Shown piece by piece: positions 44,690 through 57,230 of a DNA stretch of 64,000 nucleotides. The stretch's first letter is position 1, and each line of letters starts with the position of its first letter. The notes beneath the pieces are model-generated. The model did no database searches. It saw only the letters and a list, made by a program, of their open reading frames with translations, and had not been told where the DNA came from. Source of the stretch: Coenobita brevimanus (Eukaryota > Arthropoda > Malacostraca > Decapoda > Coenobitidae). The stretch spans positions 3,362,501-3,426,500 of the forward strand of contig CM064697.1 of NCBI GenBank assembly GCA_032717465.1, in the 5' to 3' direction. Position numbers and translations under genes: made by a program.

Positions 44690-45050
44690 GACACCCCTCT
44701 CACCCTAAGTGTTTCACCCTTCACTCTAAGTCGCCCAGCATCACTCCTTCACTCCTTCACACTTTTTCTCGCTTTTATCCTTCACCATTTATTCTCAGCC
44801 TGGTTCCTTCCTGCATCACGCTTTTTGTTCACCCTTCACTCTAACTCACCCTCTCTCACACTTCTCGCTCTCATACTGCACCCTTCATTCCCAGTCTCTT
44901 TCTCAATATCTCTTTTTCATCCTTCCTTCAGTACCTCATATTTTTTTTCACCCTTCATTCTATCACCCTCCCTCACTCCCTCATACTTCTCCAGACCCAC
45001 TCACACTTCACCCTTTATTATCTCTTCTTAACATCACCTTTTTTTCATCC
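44690..45050. repeat. TTCACCCTTCAC-rich pyrimidine region
   Basis: Imperfect CACCCTTCACTCT repeats. The 141-codon frame across it is repeat read-through. Confidence 0.82.
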
Positions 45051-45056
45051 TTCGCA

Positions 45057-45279
45057 CGTATTCTCGTCGGTTAAGGAAGTTCCCCAACACCTCGCCCTTA
45101 GCGATTCACTTTTGGGTATCGCTGGTTAATATCCTTTTGTACGTTATATGTCCAGAGTATGGCAATATTAGAATGATATACAGGTACATAATTCAGAGAT
45201 AAGACAGTAATGTGTAATAGGCAACATAAGCCGCTTAGGAAAAGGTGTTAGGGATCTTCTTTAACCTACAAGAATACGG
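45057..45279. mobile_element. MITE-C copy
   Basis: TATTCTCGTCGGTTAAGGAA at the left, TTTAACCTACAAGAATACGG at the right; centre GGTTAATATCCTTTTGTACG and AGAGTATGGCAATATT. Inserted within the TTCACCCT repeat region, which resumes at 45290. Confidence 0.88.
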
Positions 45280-45660
45280 GGCCTCAGTCACCCTCCATCT
45301 CTCACTTTCACCCTCAGTTTTTTTCTCCCTTGCTTTCGTACTTCACCAGCATTATCAGTCTGTCCTTCACACATCACTCTCTTTACTAACACTTGTCCTG
45401 ATGTACACTCCAAGGGACTGAACATGTACACTGAACATTACTTCCGTGTTCTTCGTGGCCTGTTCACCTTTAAGCTTAATTTCATAACGACTCTTCCTGT
45501 TCAACGCGACATTCATCATTGGAAATTTAAGATATTTTTAAAGTGCTCGCCATTTATGCTGATACCCTCCCTGGAAATATCCCTCTAGGCACGTAGGCGT
45601 CTGGCAGTGAATAACTTGAGGAATACAATGTGTGAGTGAGAGAGAGAGAGAGAGTATCGG

Positions 45661-45873
45661 TGGTTCCTTGTCCCTGTCTGGCGTCAAATTGCCATCTTAT
45701 CTTGAATGCTGAGTTGTGGCAATTGATTAACACTAGAATAGGATACGAGTCACGAAGAAGAAGTGTTATGGAAAGGATTCAGAGTCGCAGCATTACCCTC
45801 TCCTGCCACTGAGCTACGTGAAACAAGCTACTGAAGGACGAAGATCTGGGCCAGGTTAAGGTGAAAGAACTGC
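45661..45873 (-). mobile_element. MITE-A copy
   Basis: GCGTCAAATTGCCATCTTAT after a degraded left end; right end GGCCAGGTTAAGGTGAAAG then AACTGCA. Contains CACGAAGAAGAAGTGTTATG. A short GA run (45636-45653) abuts it. Confidence 0.85.
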
Positions 45874-46101
45874 ATCGTCTGCCTTTGTCGGATATTTTCA
45901 CGCTGTTCGTCTGTCTTATGGTGATTGCGTTTCCTTGTATAGCGCCTGCCCTTGTCGATTGTTTATTATCCTTTTGTGATTTGTGGTGCCAATGCTGTCT
46001 CCATATAAATCGACTAATACCTCATACAGAATTATCCAGCACGTGGGCTTCAGAATTCACCTCATCTCACGGTGGTTTAATCTGACTCAGGTATTTTTCA
46101 C
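45874..46101. other. Unique DNA, no gene supported
   Basis: A 74-codon plus frame (45861-46085) starts inside the MITE-A end and so is unlikely to be real. Confidence 0.45.
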
Positions 46102-46325
46102 AAGTTTTAGGATCCGTATTAGTATGTTTCTTGAATTTTTACTTTTTCTCTCGTAACTGATGTAATATTTATTTATAAGTTTTAGAATCCGGATAAGTAT
46201 ATTTCTTGAGTTTTGGTATTTTCTCAACTAACTGATTTAATTTTTTCTTTTAAGTTTTAGAATCCGAATAAGTATGTTTCTTGTTTTGATATTTCCTTAA
46301 CTGATTTAATATTTGATAGTATAAA
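46102..46325. repeat. 75-bp tandem repeat, three copies
   Basis: Copies start at 46102, 46177 and 46252 with AAGTTTTAGAATCCGGATAA, TTTCTTGAGTTTTG and AACTGATTTAATATTT. AT-rich, 75-bp period. Confidence 0.9.
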
Positions 46326-46602
46326 CTTTCTGATGTTGAAGAAGAATCACTACAATATTCTGTCAGTTTGCGTCTGATGTTCTGTATATTTCCCAACTAT
46401 ATGGAAAGAACAGAAAGGCAATGTATTGGCTGGAAATGTTATGTTTATTGTAATCAGTGTAATGGCAACAGGTCAAGCTTAATTACTTACAGGTAATTTT
46501 TCCTCATTACCCTTCATCACAAGCTATCCTCCCTCTCACGTCACCCTTCACACCCTGTCACCCTTCACATTGTCACCCTCCACATTTTGGTACTCTAAAA
46601 CC

Positions 46603-46816
46603 CGTATTCTCGTTCAGTAAGGATGTTCCCTAGCACCTCTTCCTTAACGATTTATTTTTGGATCCGGTAGCTTCATATAATTGTGTACCTTACTTATGCA
46701 GAGTATGGCGATATTTGAATGACTTATAGCAACATAAAAGACGAAGATAAGGTATAATAAGCAAAATAAATAGCTTAGGATGAGGTGTTCGGGAGCTTTC
46801 ATAACCGACGAGAATG
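46603..46816. mobile_element. MITE-C copy
   Basis: CGTATTCTCGTTCAGTAAGG with CACCTCTTCCTTAACGATT; right AATAGCTTAGGATGAGGTGT with CATAACCGACGAGAATGC. Confidence 0.88.
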
Positions 46817-48665
46817 CTCAATATTTGAATGACGAAGGGGAAGGGAAAATCGTAACTTTTGACCATAACATCTGAAGATCGTGACAATATGATAAAGTCT
46901 GAAGTCTGGCCTTTGTGTGTAATTGCTAACTGCACTCTGTAATGTGGGCTGCAGGCTAATCAAACCATACCCGTTCCAGAATGTTCGTCAAAAATAAGGG
47001 GCATGCTGTTCCCTTCGTGATGTAAATTTCAGTTTTTTCACTCCTATGATGAATTTTTAGTATGTTTTTCTCACTGTCTCCTGGCTATTATACTCGGCTT
47101 TAAAGAGAGTAATGGAACTGGAGAGAGTGGATACTGCCATCATTTACACCTTCCCCACCAGTGACCTCCCCAAATCTGAATAAAGTCGTCTGCGGGTAGT
47201 AAAAGTAAATCACTAAAACAGGTCACCAGGCTGAAGGGGTTCAGTATATGGCCCTTAGTCACTCCTGCACACACGTCATGCTTCACCCTATGTGGTTCAT
47301 GCACCACACCTTCATACGTCACCCTTTACATAAATCCTTCGTCCCTGTAAGTCAGAATGCTTCGAATATCATTTTGGTTACCGCTGCTTGTTATGAAGGT
47401 GCCATTCCAACAGTGTCTGAGATCGAATCCTGGTGTGGGTAGCTAACGTCACTCACCTGTGTTCATCTGTACCCCTTGTGGGTTGGTAGGTAAATCGAGA
47501 ACCTAGAATGATAGTTAGAAGAAGTAATTATGGTAACCTGGATAATGCAGTGGCCTTGTACCATACGATTTGTAGGTGAAAAACCCGCTACAGGTTTAAT
47601 GGCGTAAGTAGCGGAGAACACCACAGCTAAGTGCCTCATGATGTTTGTTCCCATCTTTACTGGTACCTGTTTATCATCGTTCATCCTTTATCACATTTTT
47701 AAAATTCACGTTTTACCCAAGGTTACATTGTCTCCTTAGTCACTCTTCGCCCCAGTTGAAAATTTGGAATAACCTCTTGGCTTAAGAAATCCGCGGCTTT
47801 GCCACTCCTCACTTCGTCACCCTCTCATTACTATCACCCTTCACCTTCACTCACTCAGAAGTCACTGTTCATCTTCAGCCCACATTCCTAAGATTATTAT
47901 TGTACCAAGTATCCTCTCGAGCCACGAAATGGGCCGTAGCTATGCATCCGGCTTGGAACATTCGGTAGGTAGCCGTTGCCGCTGTTCAGTAGTCCACCCA
48001 CACACCACCAGATGTTCCGCCACTTGACTGCCATCATTATACCCATGTTTATGATAATCAGATATGGGGACATAGTCATAAAGGATCATAGCTTGTTTCT
48101 GTGATGTAAAAGTCTCCCTAGCTATTCATTATAATCAGGAATCACGTTGTTTTATCGTTGTCTTCACTTTCATATTCATTGTAATTTAGTTGTGAAGTGT
48201 TGGGTAGTTCTGGGAGTTAAGGTAATGATATAAACAAGGAACCGTATTCACAGACTTAAGGAAATGTATGGTGCCTCCCTTGTAAGTCACCATCATTTAA
48301 GTAACTTTCGTACCTACAAGCATGTTGTCCTTCAATTGGAATCACAGTCAACCGATTTCTCTGCTTCTACATCCAATCATGTAGCTGTTAAATCCGATGA
48401 CGTATTTTAATTCTTGCTGCGGTTTTTGCCCAACTTAAGAACGACCTATATTAATGTAGATGTTGGCGAAGGCTGTATCTAACCCATGCAATTTGAAAAG
48501 CCTCCTAAACATCGTGTGAAGGTATCAAGAACAGAAAAGAAAACGAAGTGTAGTAACTGGACGGGTTTCGCTCACATCGTCTTGAGTCCTCCTTTGGCCT
48601 GTCTTCCATGTCAGTCAGTCAGGCAACACCCCAGAGTCATATTCACAGCCACCTACGTTACCCTT
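46817..48665. other. Mostly unique DNA, no gene supported
   Basis: 47160-47245 is a MITE-B half copy (TCTGAATAAAGTCGTCTGCG, GGCTGAAGGGGTTCAG). 47395-47445 has a tRNA B-box-like GATCGAATCCTGG at the end of GAAGGTGCCATTCCAACAG, possibly an old SINE. Frames at 47463-47684 and 47897-48079 (minus) are short and unsupported. 48455-48500 is another MITE-B scrap. Confidence 0.45.
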
Positions 48666-48812
48666 TGTTGTTGTGTGGCTCCAGGTTCATATGAAACGTG
48701 AACCCAGTGGACTCTGGCTGCTCCACCACAGTTCATCATCATCCTCTCAGCGGCTAGGGAGGGTGGTGAGGGCCTGCACAACCCTACAACAGTGCCACCC
48801 ACATGAAGGTGC
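48666..48812 (-). mobile_element. SINE-1 copy, internally deleted
   Basis: Plus strand reads tail GTTGTTG, then GGTTCATATGAAACGTGAAC, CCAGTGGACTCTGGCTG and AGTGCCACCCACATGAAGG. About 60 bp of the middle is missing. Confidence 0.7.
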
Positions 48813-48932
48813 AACTTTCCATGACCACACGTAGCTTTACTTTCCATATTCCTCGACTCAGTCTTAATTTTTTGGCCTTATTCCTTTCAGTACGATGTTG
48901 TCTTTTTTTTTTTCAATTCTTATTTCATGTAG

Positions 48933-48956
48933 GTGATGTTTCCCAACTTGAGGAAG
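48933..48956 (+). other. Candidate 24-nt microexon
   Basis: A long pyrimidine tract (TCTTTTTTTTTTTCAATTCT, then TATTTCATGTAG) ends in AG at 48931-48932. A strong donor GTAAGTATG starts at 48957 after AGGAAG. The 24 nt between keep any frame (24 = 8 codons). Could be a microexon or a ratchet-type site (AG|GTGATG). No neighbouring exon is recognised, so this stands on splice signals alone. Confidence 0.3.
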
Positions 48957-49029
48957 GTAAGTATGTTCGGTATGTATGTATTGTGACGACTGGCTTTCAC
49001 ACGCCTGGCATAAGTGAGCAGAACAAGTA

Positions 49030-49150
49030 GTGTACTGAAGGGGTTAGTGAAGGCGATATTAAACCCATTTACTTGTGTCTCCCCAAAGCTAAATGTAAAA
49101 TGTATGTTATCAGTAAAATATAATATACATGACGTTATGAAGGGGATTAA
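49030..49150. mobile_element. MITE-B relic
   Basis: GTACTGAAGGGGTTAGTGAA, GGCGATATTAAACCC and TATGAAGGGGATTAAC. Confidence 0.55.
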
Positions 49151-49193
49151 CTTTGACCATTTCTTTGCTGATGATTCGGTTGACGTATTCTAA

Positions 49194-49411
49194 CTATATT
49201 TTTTTCGCGTTAACTTGGCCCAGATTTTCGTCCTTTTGCAGTTTATTTCGCGTTCCTCAAGGGCAGATAAGAGCAATGTTACAGTTCTACATCGATTTCA
49301 GCTCACTTCTTTGTAAATAGCATCATATTCTAGTGTCAGTTTACTGTTTCAGCTCAGCACTTAAGTTGGAAAGATGGCAATTTTAGGCCAAGTTAGAGTA
49401 AAAAGAGTATA
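49194..49411 (+). mobile_element. MITE-A copy
   Basis: Left TATATTTTTTTCGCGTTAAC with TTGGCCCAGATTTTCG; right GGCCAAGTTAGAGTAAAAAG then AGTATA. Confidence 0.87.
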
Positions 49412-49639
49412 TCACCGGACGGCTTTATCCATCACTGAGAAATCCTTGCAGTCGGAGAGATGAGAACTGTATAATTTGCCTGGCTCTGTTATAGACGGTT
49501 TTGTGATACGTCTTGTCTCCAGGGCCAGAAGTTTGTATTTACCTGTAGCTGAGGGAAAGCCATAGTAGTTACGGGATTAAATAGCTTACCTGTCACCCCC
49601 GAGAGCCTTTACCTGCTGTCATTCAGTCTTCCTCACTTC

Positions 49640-50110
49640 TCACCTTACCACTCCTCACACCTCACCCTGTCCCCCGTTACCCCTTACCTTGTCTCCCTTT
49701 TCTCATACTCTCTCTCTCTTATCCTGTCTCCCTCACACCTCAACCTGCCTCCCCAGCCTCTCTCCCTATCTCACGTCGATCATCCTTCACTCGATCCATC
49801 CCACTCCGTACCCAGTCTATCCCACCCCTCACCCTATCTTTCACCCGATGTCTCTCACCCTTCACCCTATCTCCCTCACCCCTCACCCTATCTTAGTCAC
49901 CCTTCACCCTGTCTCTCCCACCCCTTATCCCTCACCCTTCACCCTTTCTTCCTCACCCCTGACCCTATATCCTCACCCGTAACAACCTATCACTCCCTCA
50001 TCCTCTCCCTCATTCGATCGCCCTTCGCCTCCCCTTCCTACACCTCTCCCTCACCCTATCTCTCACCCTTCACCATACATCCTCTCCCCCTCACCCTGAC
50101 CCAAACAAGA
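49640..50110. repeat. CCCTCACCCTATCT pyrimidine-rich minisatellite
   Basis: Imperfect CACCCTTCACCCTATCTC units of about 20-25 bp. Confidence 0.85.
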
Positions 50111-50199
50111 GGGGAAACGTCGGAAAAAAAAAAAATCAATATTAAAAACTTTGTGTGTTTTCCATTATAAAAAAAAGAAGTTAAGTTTTATTGGGAATG

Positions 50200-50257
50200 T
50201 GCAGGAGGGAGGTAAGGGGAAGAGAGGTAAGGAAAAATGAAGGCCGCAGAGACAGAA

Positions 50258-50293
<36 letters not shown>

Positions 50294-50390
50294 AGGAGAG
50301 TCAGAAACAGACAGACAGACAGACAGAGAGGGAGAGAGGGAGAAACAGACACACAGACAGACAGACAGACAGAGTGGAGGGGAGAGAAAG
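50200..50390. repeat. (GA)n and (CAGA)n region
   Basis: GA run 50259-50287 followed by ACAGACAGACAGACAG runs at 50308-50328 and 50345-50373. Confidence 0.92.
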
Positions 50391-50517
50391 TGAGTTAGAG
50401 ATACTGGCAAAGAGAGGATATGAGAAAAAAAATATATGAGAGAGATAAGGCGCGATTTATATAAGCACTGAGAGAGTAAAAATAGCGAAGAAAATACTAC
50501 ACTGATTCTTGCTTTTT

Positions 50518-50655
50518 TATCTCTCTACTTTCAGACGATTTTGTTAATCTTAGGAGGGGTTTGATCAAGGCTGTAAATTAAGTGACTGTCTGTTTCCAAA
50601 AATCTCACATAAGCGCAGCAAAAATCGTCTGGAAGCTGCAAGGATACGTTAAATC
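50518..50655. mobile_element. MITE-B copy
   Basis: Left CTCTACTTTCAGACGATTTT; right GCAGCAAAAATCGTCTGGAA with GCTGCAAGGATA; complementary arms about 60 bp apart. Confidence 0.65.
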
Positions 50656-50700
50656 TTGCGTCACCTGATTTCAAGGTAGGGTTGGAAATATACGAGACTG

Positions 50701-50705
<5 letters not shown>

Positions 50706-50790
<85 letters not shown>
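50706..50790. repeat. (CA)n microsatellite
   Basis: Perfect CA run of 85 bp. Confidence 0.98.
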
Positions 50791-50793
<3 letters not shown>

Positions 50794-51088
50794 ATTGAAA
50801 CCGATGAAGGTAAACAAAACTGGAAATACAAGTTGGGTTTAAAATTGAGGAAGGGAGAAAGAAGCAGAGTCTGTCCCCTTCACATATTTTAAAAGCCCCT
50901 GCCCCTGATGGCACGTGAAGGAGGGAGGGGAGGGAAGGAGGGAGGGAAGAGAGAGGGAGAGAAGGAGGGATACAGAGATAGGGGGGGTGAAGAAGGGAGA
51001 CATATAGCTTGAGGGATGGAGTCATACACAGAAGAAGGGAGAGATACGTAGACGCTAAGGGAAGTAGGAATACATAGAGAGGAACACA

Positions 51089-51305
<217 letters not shown>

Positions 51306-51531
51306 TCACGTAATAAATTTGAGGCAAAAAGAGTGATGGTAAATTAGAGACAGAACAAAGGGTAATGAGAAGAAATAAAGAGAAGAGAGAGAGAGAGAGG
51401 GAATGCTGGGGGGGAGTGTGAATGTGAGAGGGGGAGAAGTGAGAGAGGATGACAGTGAGCGAGAGGGAGGTTAAAGATAATGGAGGGACTGACAGTGAGA
51501 GGGCAGAGGCAAGGACGAAGAACGGACCAGG

Positions 51532-51536
<5 letters not shown>

Positions 51537-51578
<42 letters not shown>

Positions 51579-51644
51579 GAAAATTATGTGACTGACAACA
51601 CGAGAGGGAAGACAAGTCGAGGATGGCGGAAACTTAGGCGCCAC

Positions 51645-51709
<65 letters not shown>
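51537..51709. repeat. Two (GA)n microsatellites
   Basis: GA runs at 51537-51573 and 51648-51709. Confidence 0.97.
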
Positions 51710-51713
<4 letters not shown>

Positions 51714-51744
51714 GACTCAAGTGAGGTGATTTAGAGCCAAACAG

Positions 51745-53429
51745 TGAAATGCAATACTTGGAAGAGGGGGATGGGGAAGAGGAAGGGGAAGGGGCAGGGG
51801 GAGACGGAGAGGGGACGAAGAGTGGGAGGGACAGGGAGGGAGTTTGGGGGAAGAGGAATGGGAAGGGAGAGACAGGGAGGGGAGGGGAGTGCAGGAAAAG
51901 TGGGAGGGGCAGGGAGGGAGTTTAAAGGAAGAGGCGGGGTGGAGAGAGATGCAGTAGGAGGGAGGAGGGAAGGTAGGAAGGGAAGGAAGGTAGATTGGGA
52001 AGTAGGAGTAAAGGAAGGAGGGGTCAGAGGTCTTGGGAGGGGAAGGCAGGAGGAAGAGGAGTGGGAAGGAAAGGGAGGGAAGGAGAGGACAAAGATGGCG
52101 GGGAGGAGGAGCAAGAACTAGAGGCAGGGAGATTAGATGGAGGGAGGGAGAGGAGGAAGGAAGAGAGGGAGAGAAGCGCGAAGGGAATGGGGGAAGTAGT
52201 GAGAGGGGAAGGCTAGGGAGAGGGAGGAAGAGAGGAGGGTCTGGGAAGGAGCGAGGAGATGCAGGAAGAGAAAGAGAGGAGGAGGCTGTGTGGTAAGGAG
52301 GATAGAAGGGGACAGAGAGAGAGGAGGTGGAATAGAGAGGAAGAGGAAGTGAATGGGGTGTTGGGGTAGAAGAAGGGGGAGATGCAGGGAGAGAGGAAAG
52401 AGGAAAAGAAAGAGAAAACAGATATTAAAGAAGGATAGACAGGGAGAGGAGAGTGGTGAATGGGGAAGCAGGGAGGGAAGGAGGGGGAGACGAAGAGGGA
52501 AGGAAGGGGAGGGAAGAAGGGGGAGACAAGGAGGGAAGGAGGGAGAGGCAAGGAGGGAGGAAAGGATGGAAAAAGGGGAAGCAGGGAGGGAAGGAGAGGG
52601 AGACAAGGAGAGAAGGAGGGGAAAGCAAGGAGGGAAGGAGGGGGAGGGAAAGAGGAAAGGAGGGGGATGCAAGGATGGAAGGATGAGGGAGGCAATGGGG
52701 GAAGCAGAGATGTGGAAGTAAGGATGGGAAAGGTAGGAGGAAGGAAAGAGGAAGGCAGGGGGAGTGGGGAAGGCAGAGGGAAGAAGAAGTAGAGAGAGGA
52801 GGTGAAAGCAAGGGAAAGTGGAGGGGAAGGAACTGTGAGGGGAAGGGGATGAAAGGAGAGGATGGGAGGGAAGGAGGGGAAAGAACAGGCTGGGGGAGGG
52901 GGAGAGAGGGAGAGAAAGAATGGGAGGCAGAGAGGAGAGGAGAGGAAGGTAAGACGGAACGACGGAAAAGGGAGACAGAAAAGAAAGAAGGGAAGACAGA
53001 TACAGAAGAAGGAAAGAGAGAGAGTCAGCAGGAGAGGCAGAGGAGGAAGGAAGATGAGTGTGAGGAAGAGGTTTGAGGGAAGGTAACAGAGGAAGTGAGG
53101 GAAGCAAGAGGAAAGGGCAAGGGAGGAACAAGGAGGTGGGGAAGATGGGGAGGATGGGTAAGCAGGAGAAGAAGAGAGGAAGAGCAAAGATAAAAATGGG
53201 TAGGGTGATGGAGAAGTGAGGGAAGAGGGAGGGAGGGGAGAAGGGGGAGAGGAGGGAGGGAGGGAAATAGGAGGTAGTGAAGGAAGGAAAAAATAAAGAA
53301 AGGGAGGAAGAAAGTAAAGCAGGGGGGGAAATAAAGGAAAAGGAGAAAGTCAGAGGAAGAGAGGGAGCTAATGAAATCAATAAGGGAAGAAGGATTGGCA
53401 AGAAAGGAGACAGAGATGGAGAACTGGGA

Positions 53430-53430
<1 letters not shown>
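51745..53430. repeat. 1.7-kb polypurine GGGAAGGAGG tract
   Basis: The plus strand is almost free of pyrimidines. It contains a 79-bp duplication (GGGAGGGACAGGGAGGGAG at 51824, GGGAGGGGCAGGGAGGGAG at 51903) and about 33-bp units of GGAAGCAGGGAGGGAAGGAG at 52462-52680. A 422-codon minus frame (Pro/Ser/Leu) is a composition artefact. Confidence 0.93.
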
Positions 53431-53433
<3 letters not shown>

Positions 53434-53481
<48 letters not shown>

Positions 53482-53650
53482 GTGGAAGAGGGGTAGGTGG
53501 TCGTGGAACGGGGATGAAAAGAGCAGAGGAAGACTAGAAGAGAGGTAAAGGAAGAGAGAAAGGGAAGAGAAATTAGCAGGAGAAAAAAAGAGAAGGAAAT
53601 GAGAGGAGGACTGCAGGAAGGAGAACGTAAAGACTGCATGTAAATGGCAG

Positions 53651-53694
<44 letters not shown>

Positions 53695-53789
53695 CTAAAG
53701 GGGAGAGCGATGCATAGAAGAATCGAGTAATGGTAAGAGAGAGCAAGGGAAAGATGGAAAACAAGAATTAAGCAGAAAATTGGTGAAAA

Positions 53790-53842
<53 letters not shown>

Positions 53843-53910
53843 GGGGAAAGTCGAAGGACTTTGTGGAGAGATAAGGCGATTGTAAAGATACGAAGGAGGA
53901 AAGTCGAGAT

Positions 53911-53946
<36 letters not shown>

Positions 53947-54034
53947 CCTCCCCTCGTCCTCATTGTTCCACCATCTCTTCAGGCGAACCTTTTTTCCCTG
54001 TCCATTCCCTCTTCCATTACAACTTTTCTGGCTG

Positions 54035-54098
<64 letters not shown>
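53434..54098. repeat. Series of (GA)n runs ending in (CT)n
   Basis: GA runs at 53434-53477, 53654-53693, 53795-53838 and 53914-53943; a CT run at 54041-54098. The 30-bp GA and 58-bp CT runs, 97 bp apart, form a potential stem. Confidence 0.96.
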
Positions 54099-54102
<4 letters not shown>

Positions 54103-54224
54103 GGAATTAGTATATCTTAACAGAGAAGTTCTTATAGTAACTCCACAGCTTCTCACAAGGGGCAGTGACCTCAAACTAAGAGGCCATTAAGTTAACGTAT
54201 ATGATATGGGCAAAATATTTCATA

Positions 54225-54389
54225 CTATAGTCCATTCACCTTAGCATGGCCCAGATTTTTATTCTTTTGTAGCTTGTTTCACGTAGCCCTGTGGTAGTAA
54301 GGGACAGTACCACGACTCTACATCCCTCTCTTAGCACTTCTTGGCCATCTGTATCATGAATTAGTGTTAATCTATTGTTACAGCTGAGC

Positions 54390-54442
<53 letters not shown>

Positions 54443-54480
54443 AGGGTAGATTTAGGCCAACCTAGATTTAAAAGAGTATA
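54225..54480 (+). mobile_element. MITE-A copy containing an expanded (AG)n
   Basis: Left ACTATAGTCCATTCACCTTA with ATGGCCCAGATTTTTA; right GGCCAACCTAGATTTAAAAG then AGTATA. An AG run (54394-54435) replaces the GGAGAGATGG word found at the same place in other copies, lengthening the element by about 40 bp. Confidence 0.87.
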
Positions 54481-55286
54481 ACAACATTGTGAGGGAATGG
54501 AATATGCTCCCAGTGGTTCTCGTATTAGATTATTCAGTAGTAAAACAATTAACTCTAAGCCCTTGGCCACCCCATTTGGGATACATGGCGTCTGGCAATG
54601 GATGGATGGAAGTTAGATCACCGTTTTTCTGTATGTGTTATTAACTGTTTCCGTATATCAGTGTTTTTTATTATCCTCGTATCTTAAAGCAGAGGTTCCG
54701 CATATGTGGGGTGCATCTAAGTATTCAACCCATGTGCTATTTGTTAGAAGTCATTTATAAGGGCAAAGAACTGAATAAATGGGTGGGTAAGTGCAGGAGT
54801 AAGAAATTCATATACAAAAGTTTTTAATTCTGATGGCAGCCTGATCGAACACTTGCTTCTTATTGATCTTCCATCTCATCTGGTAAATTTTCCTTCGTGT
54901 ATTTCATCTTGGTGTGTGTTATTTTCCTTGTCATGCGCGGCTTGTGGCTGGTGTGATTGGAGGGTGGGGGGAGGCCTTCATGCACTGGGGGCGAGGGGGT
55001 GATATCACAAAAATGGCCAAAACATTTAACAGAGGGTACTTAGATGTAATGTGCAGAACAAATCGCCAAAGAAGAGGTGTTACGTATTTTCCGACGCCAC
55101 TTAGAATATGTGTCCGAGTGAATTCTGGCAGTCTGGGGCAGTAGAAATTCAGGGGCGACAGAATTCATAGCCTTTGTAGTCGCCCCAACACTACCCAAAG
55201 CGCTTCCTGAGAGCACGCCAACCCGAACCACATGCACAGTTTCAGCTATTGGACCCCCAGTGGATGTGTGTGCAAGGTCTGATGAA

Positions 55287-55290
<4 letters not shown>
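54481..55290. other. Unique DNA, no gene supported
   Basis: 54575-54615 resembles the short retroposon end (GGGATACATGGCGTCTGGCA then GGATGGATGG). 55040-55105 has a MITE-C half (CAAATCGCCAAAGAAGAGGT, GTTACG). Nothing else recognised. Confidence 0.45.

Positions 55291-55368
<78 letters not shown>
55291..55368. repeat. (CA)n microsatellite
   Basis: Perfect CA run of 78 bp. Confidence 0.98.
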
Positions 55369-55371
<3 letters not shown>

Positions 55372-55647
55372 AACCCCAACCGTACAATTACATGTTATCT
55401 GTTCTCTTGCCTATTTCGTCTCTCTTCTTTCCCTTATCACTTCTCTTCTCTCTAATCTCTTATCGGTGGTCTGTTTTCTCTTATCACTCCTCTCCTCTTT
55501 GGCTCCTGGGTGTTGTGTGCTCCTGTCTGTGGCCTAAGACAAAGCCCTGTGTGGCAGAACCGTCCCCCCTGTGGCTGTTGTGAATGGATGTCTGAATTCC
55601 TGGACGGTATTGTGTTTTCCCTCTCCCCCTCCCTCGCCCTTTCTATA

Positions 55648-56384
<737 letters not shown>

Positions 56385-56731
56385 TTCTTCCATTCCTTCT
56401 CGCTTCCACTATTTTATCATCTTTTTCCATCACCCCCTTTATATCAATCATCTATTCTTATTCCCCTTTCCATTACAGAAGCATCCATTCCTCCCCTCTC
56501 CAGATTTTCCTTTCCCTTCCTCCTTGTACAGTACCTGCCCTCCTCCTTTTCCCCCTAAAAGTGAGCAGTACCGCCTCTCTTAATCGGCTCATTAACCCAA
56601 GGCTAATTACCCTGGGATGTAGTTAATTCATAGGGCCTCTTCTTGTAGAATCATTTAACCCCTTCACTACCATAACTCCCTTTCTGTTATGTCCTTCCAC
56701 TAAATTACTTTTACTTACGAGAGACGTCTGG

Positions 56732-56999
56732 TATAATACTATCACTTTAACCTGGCCCAGATTTTCGTCCCTTTGCAGCTCATTTCACGTAGGTCAGGAC
56801 AGGAAAAAAACAGTACTACGGCCCTCCAGCCTTTCCCTAGCACGCCTTCTTCATTAGCTTTCGTCCTTTTGCATCTTATTTCACGCAGGTCAGTGCAGAA
56901 AAAGGACATTATTAGGGCCCCTACCTCCTTTCCATAACACACCTTCTTGATTAACCTTATACCTGAGCAGCCACACAACTCTGGAACGCTAAATTCTCC
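56732..56999 (+). mobile_element. MITE-A copy with internal duplication
   Basis: TATCACTTTAACCTGGCCCA, then two successive copies of the left-middle part (TTCGTCCTTTTGCATCTTAT type at 56765 and 56863; GGACATTATTAGGGCCCC type). The right TIR is missing. Confidence 0.75.
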
Positions 57000-57008
57000 C
57001 ACCTTTAT

Positions 57009-57230
57009 CATAATACTCTTTTTAATTTAACCTGGCTCAGATTTTTCGTCGTTTTGCTGCGTATTTCCCATGGGTGTGAGGAAAAAGGACATTACTTCGG
57101 CTCTACATTCTTTCCTTAGCACGTCCTTATGATTAGCATCGTATCTTATTGTTAATCCGTCGTTACAGTTGAGCAGTGAGAATGGAGAGATGACATTGTT
57201 AATCCAGGTTTGAGTAAAAGCAGTGTAGTA
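57009..57230 (+). mobile_element. MITE-A copy, head-to-tail with the previous one
   Basis: TCATAATACTCTTTTTAATT then AACCTGGCTCAGATTTTTCG; right end AATCCAGGTTTGAGTAAAAG then CAGTGTAGTA. Confidence 0.82.

Noticed and set aside
52133..53401. 422-codon minus-strand open frame
   Set aside because: It is composed almost only of Ser, Pro, Leu and Phe because the plus strand is polypurine; parallel long frames exist in other phases of the same tract.
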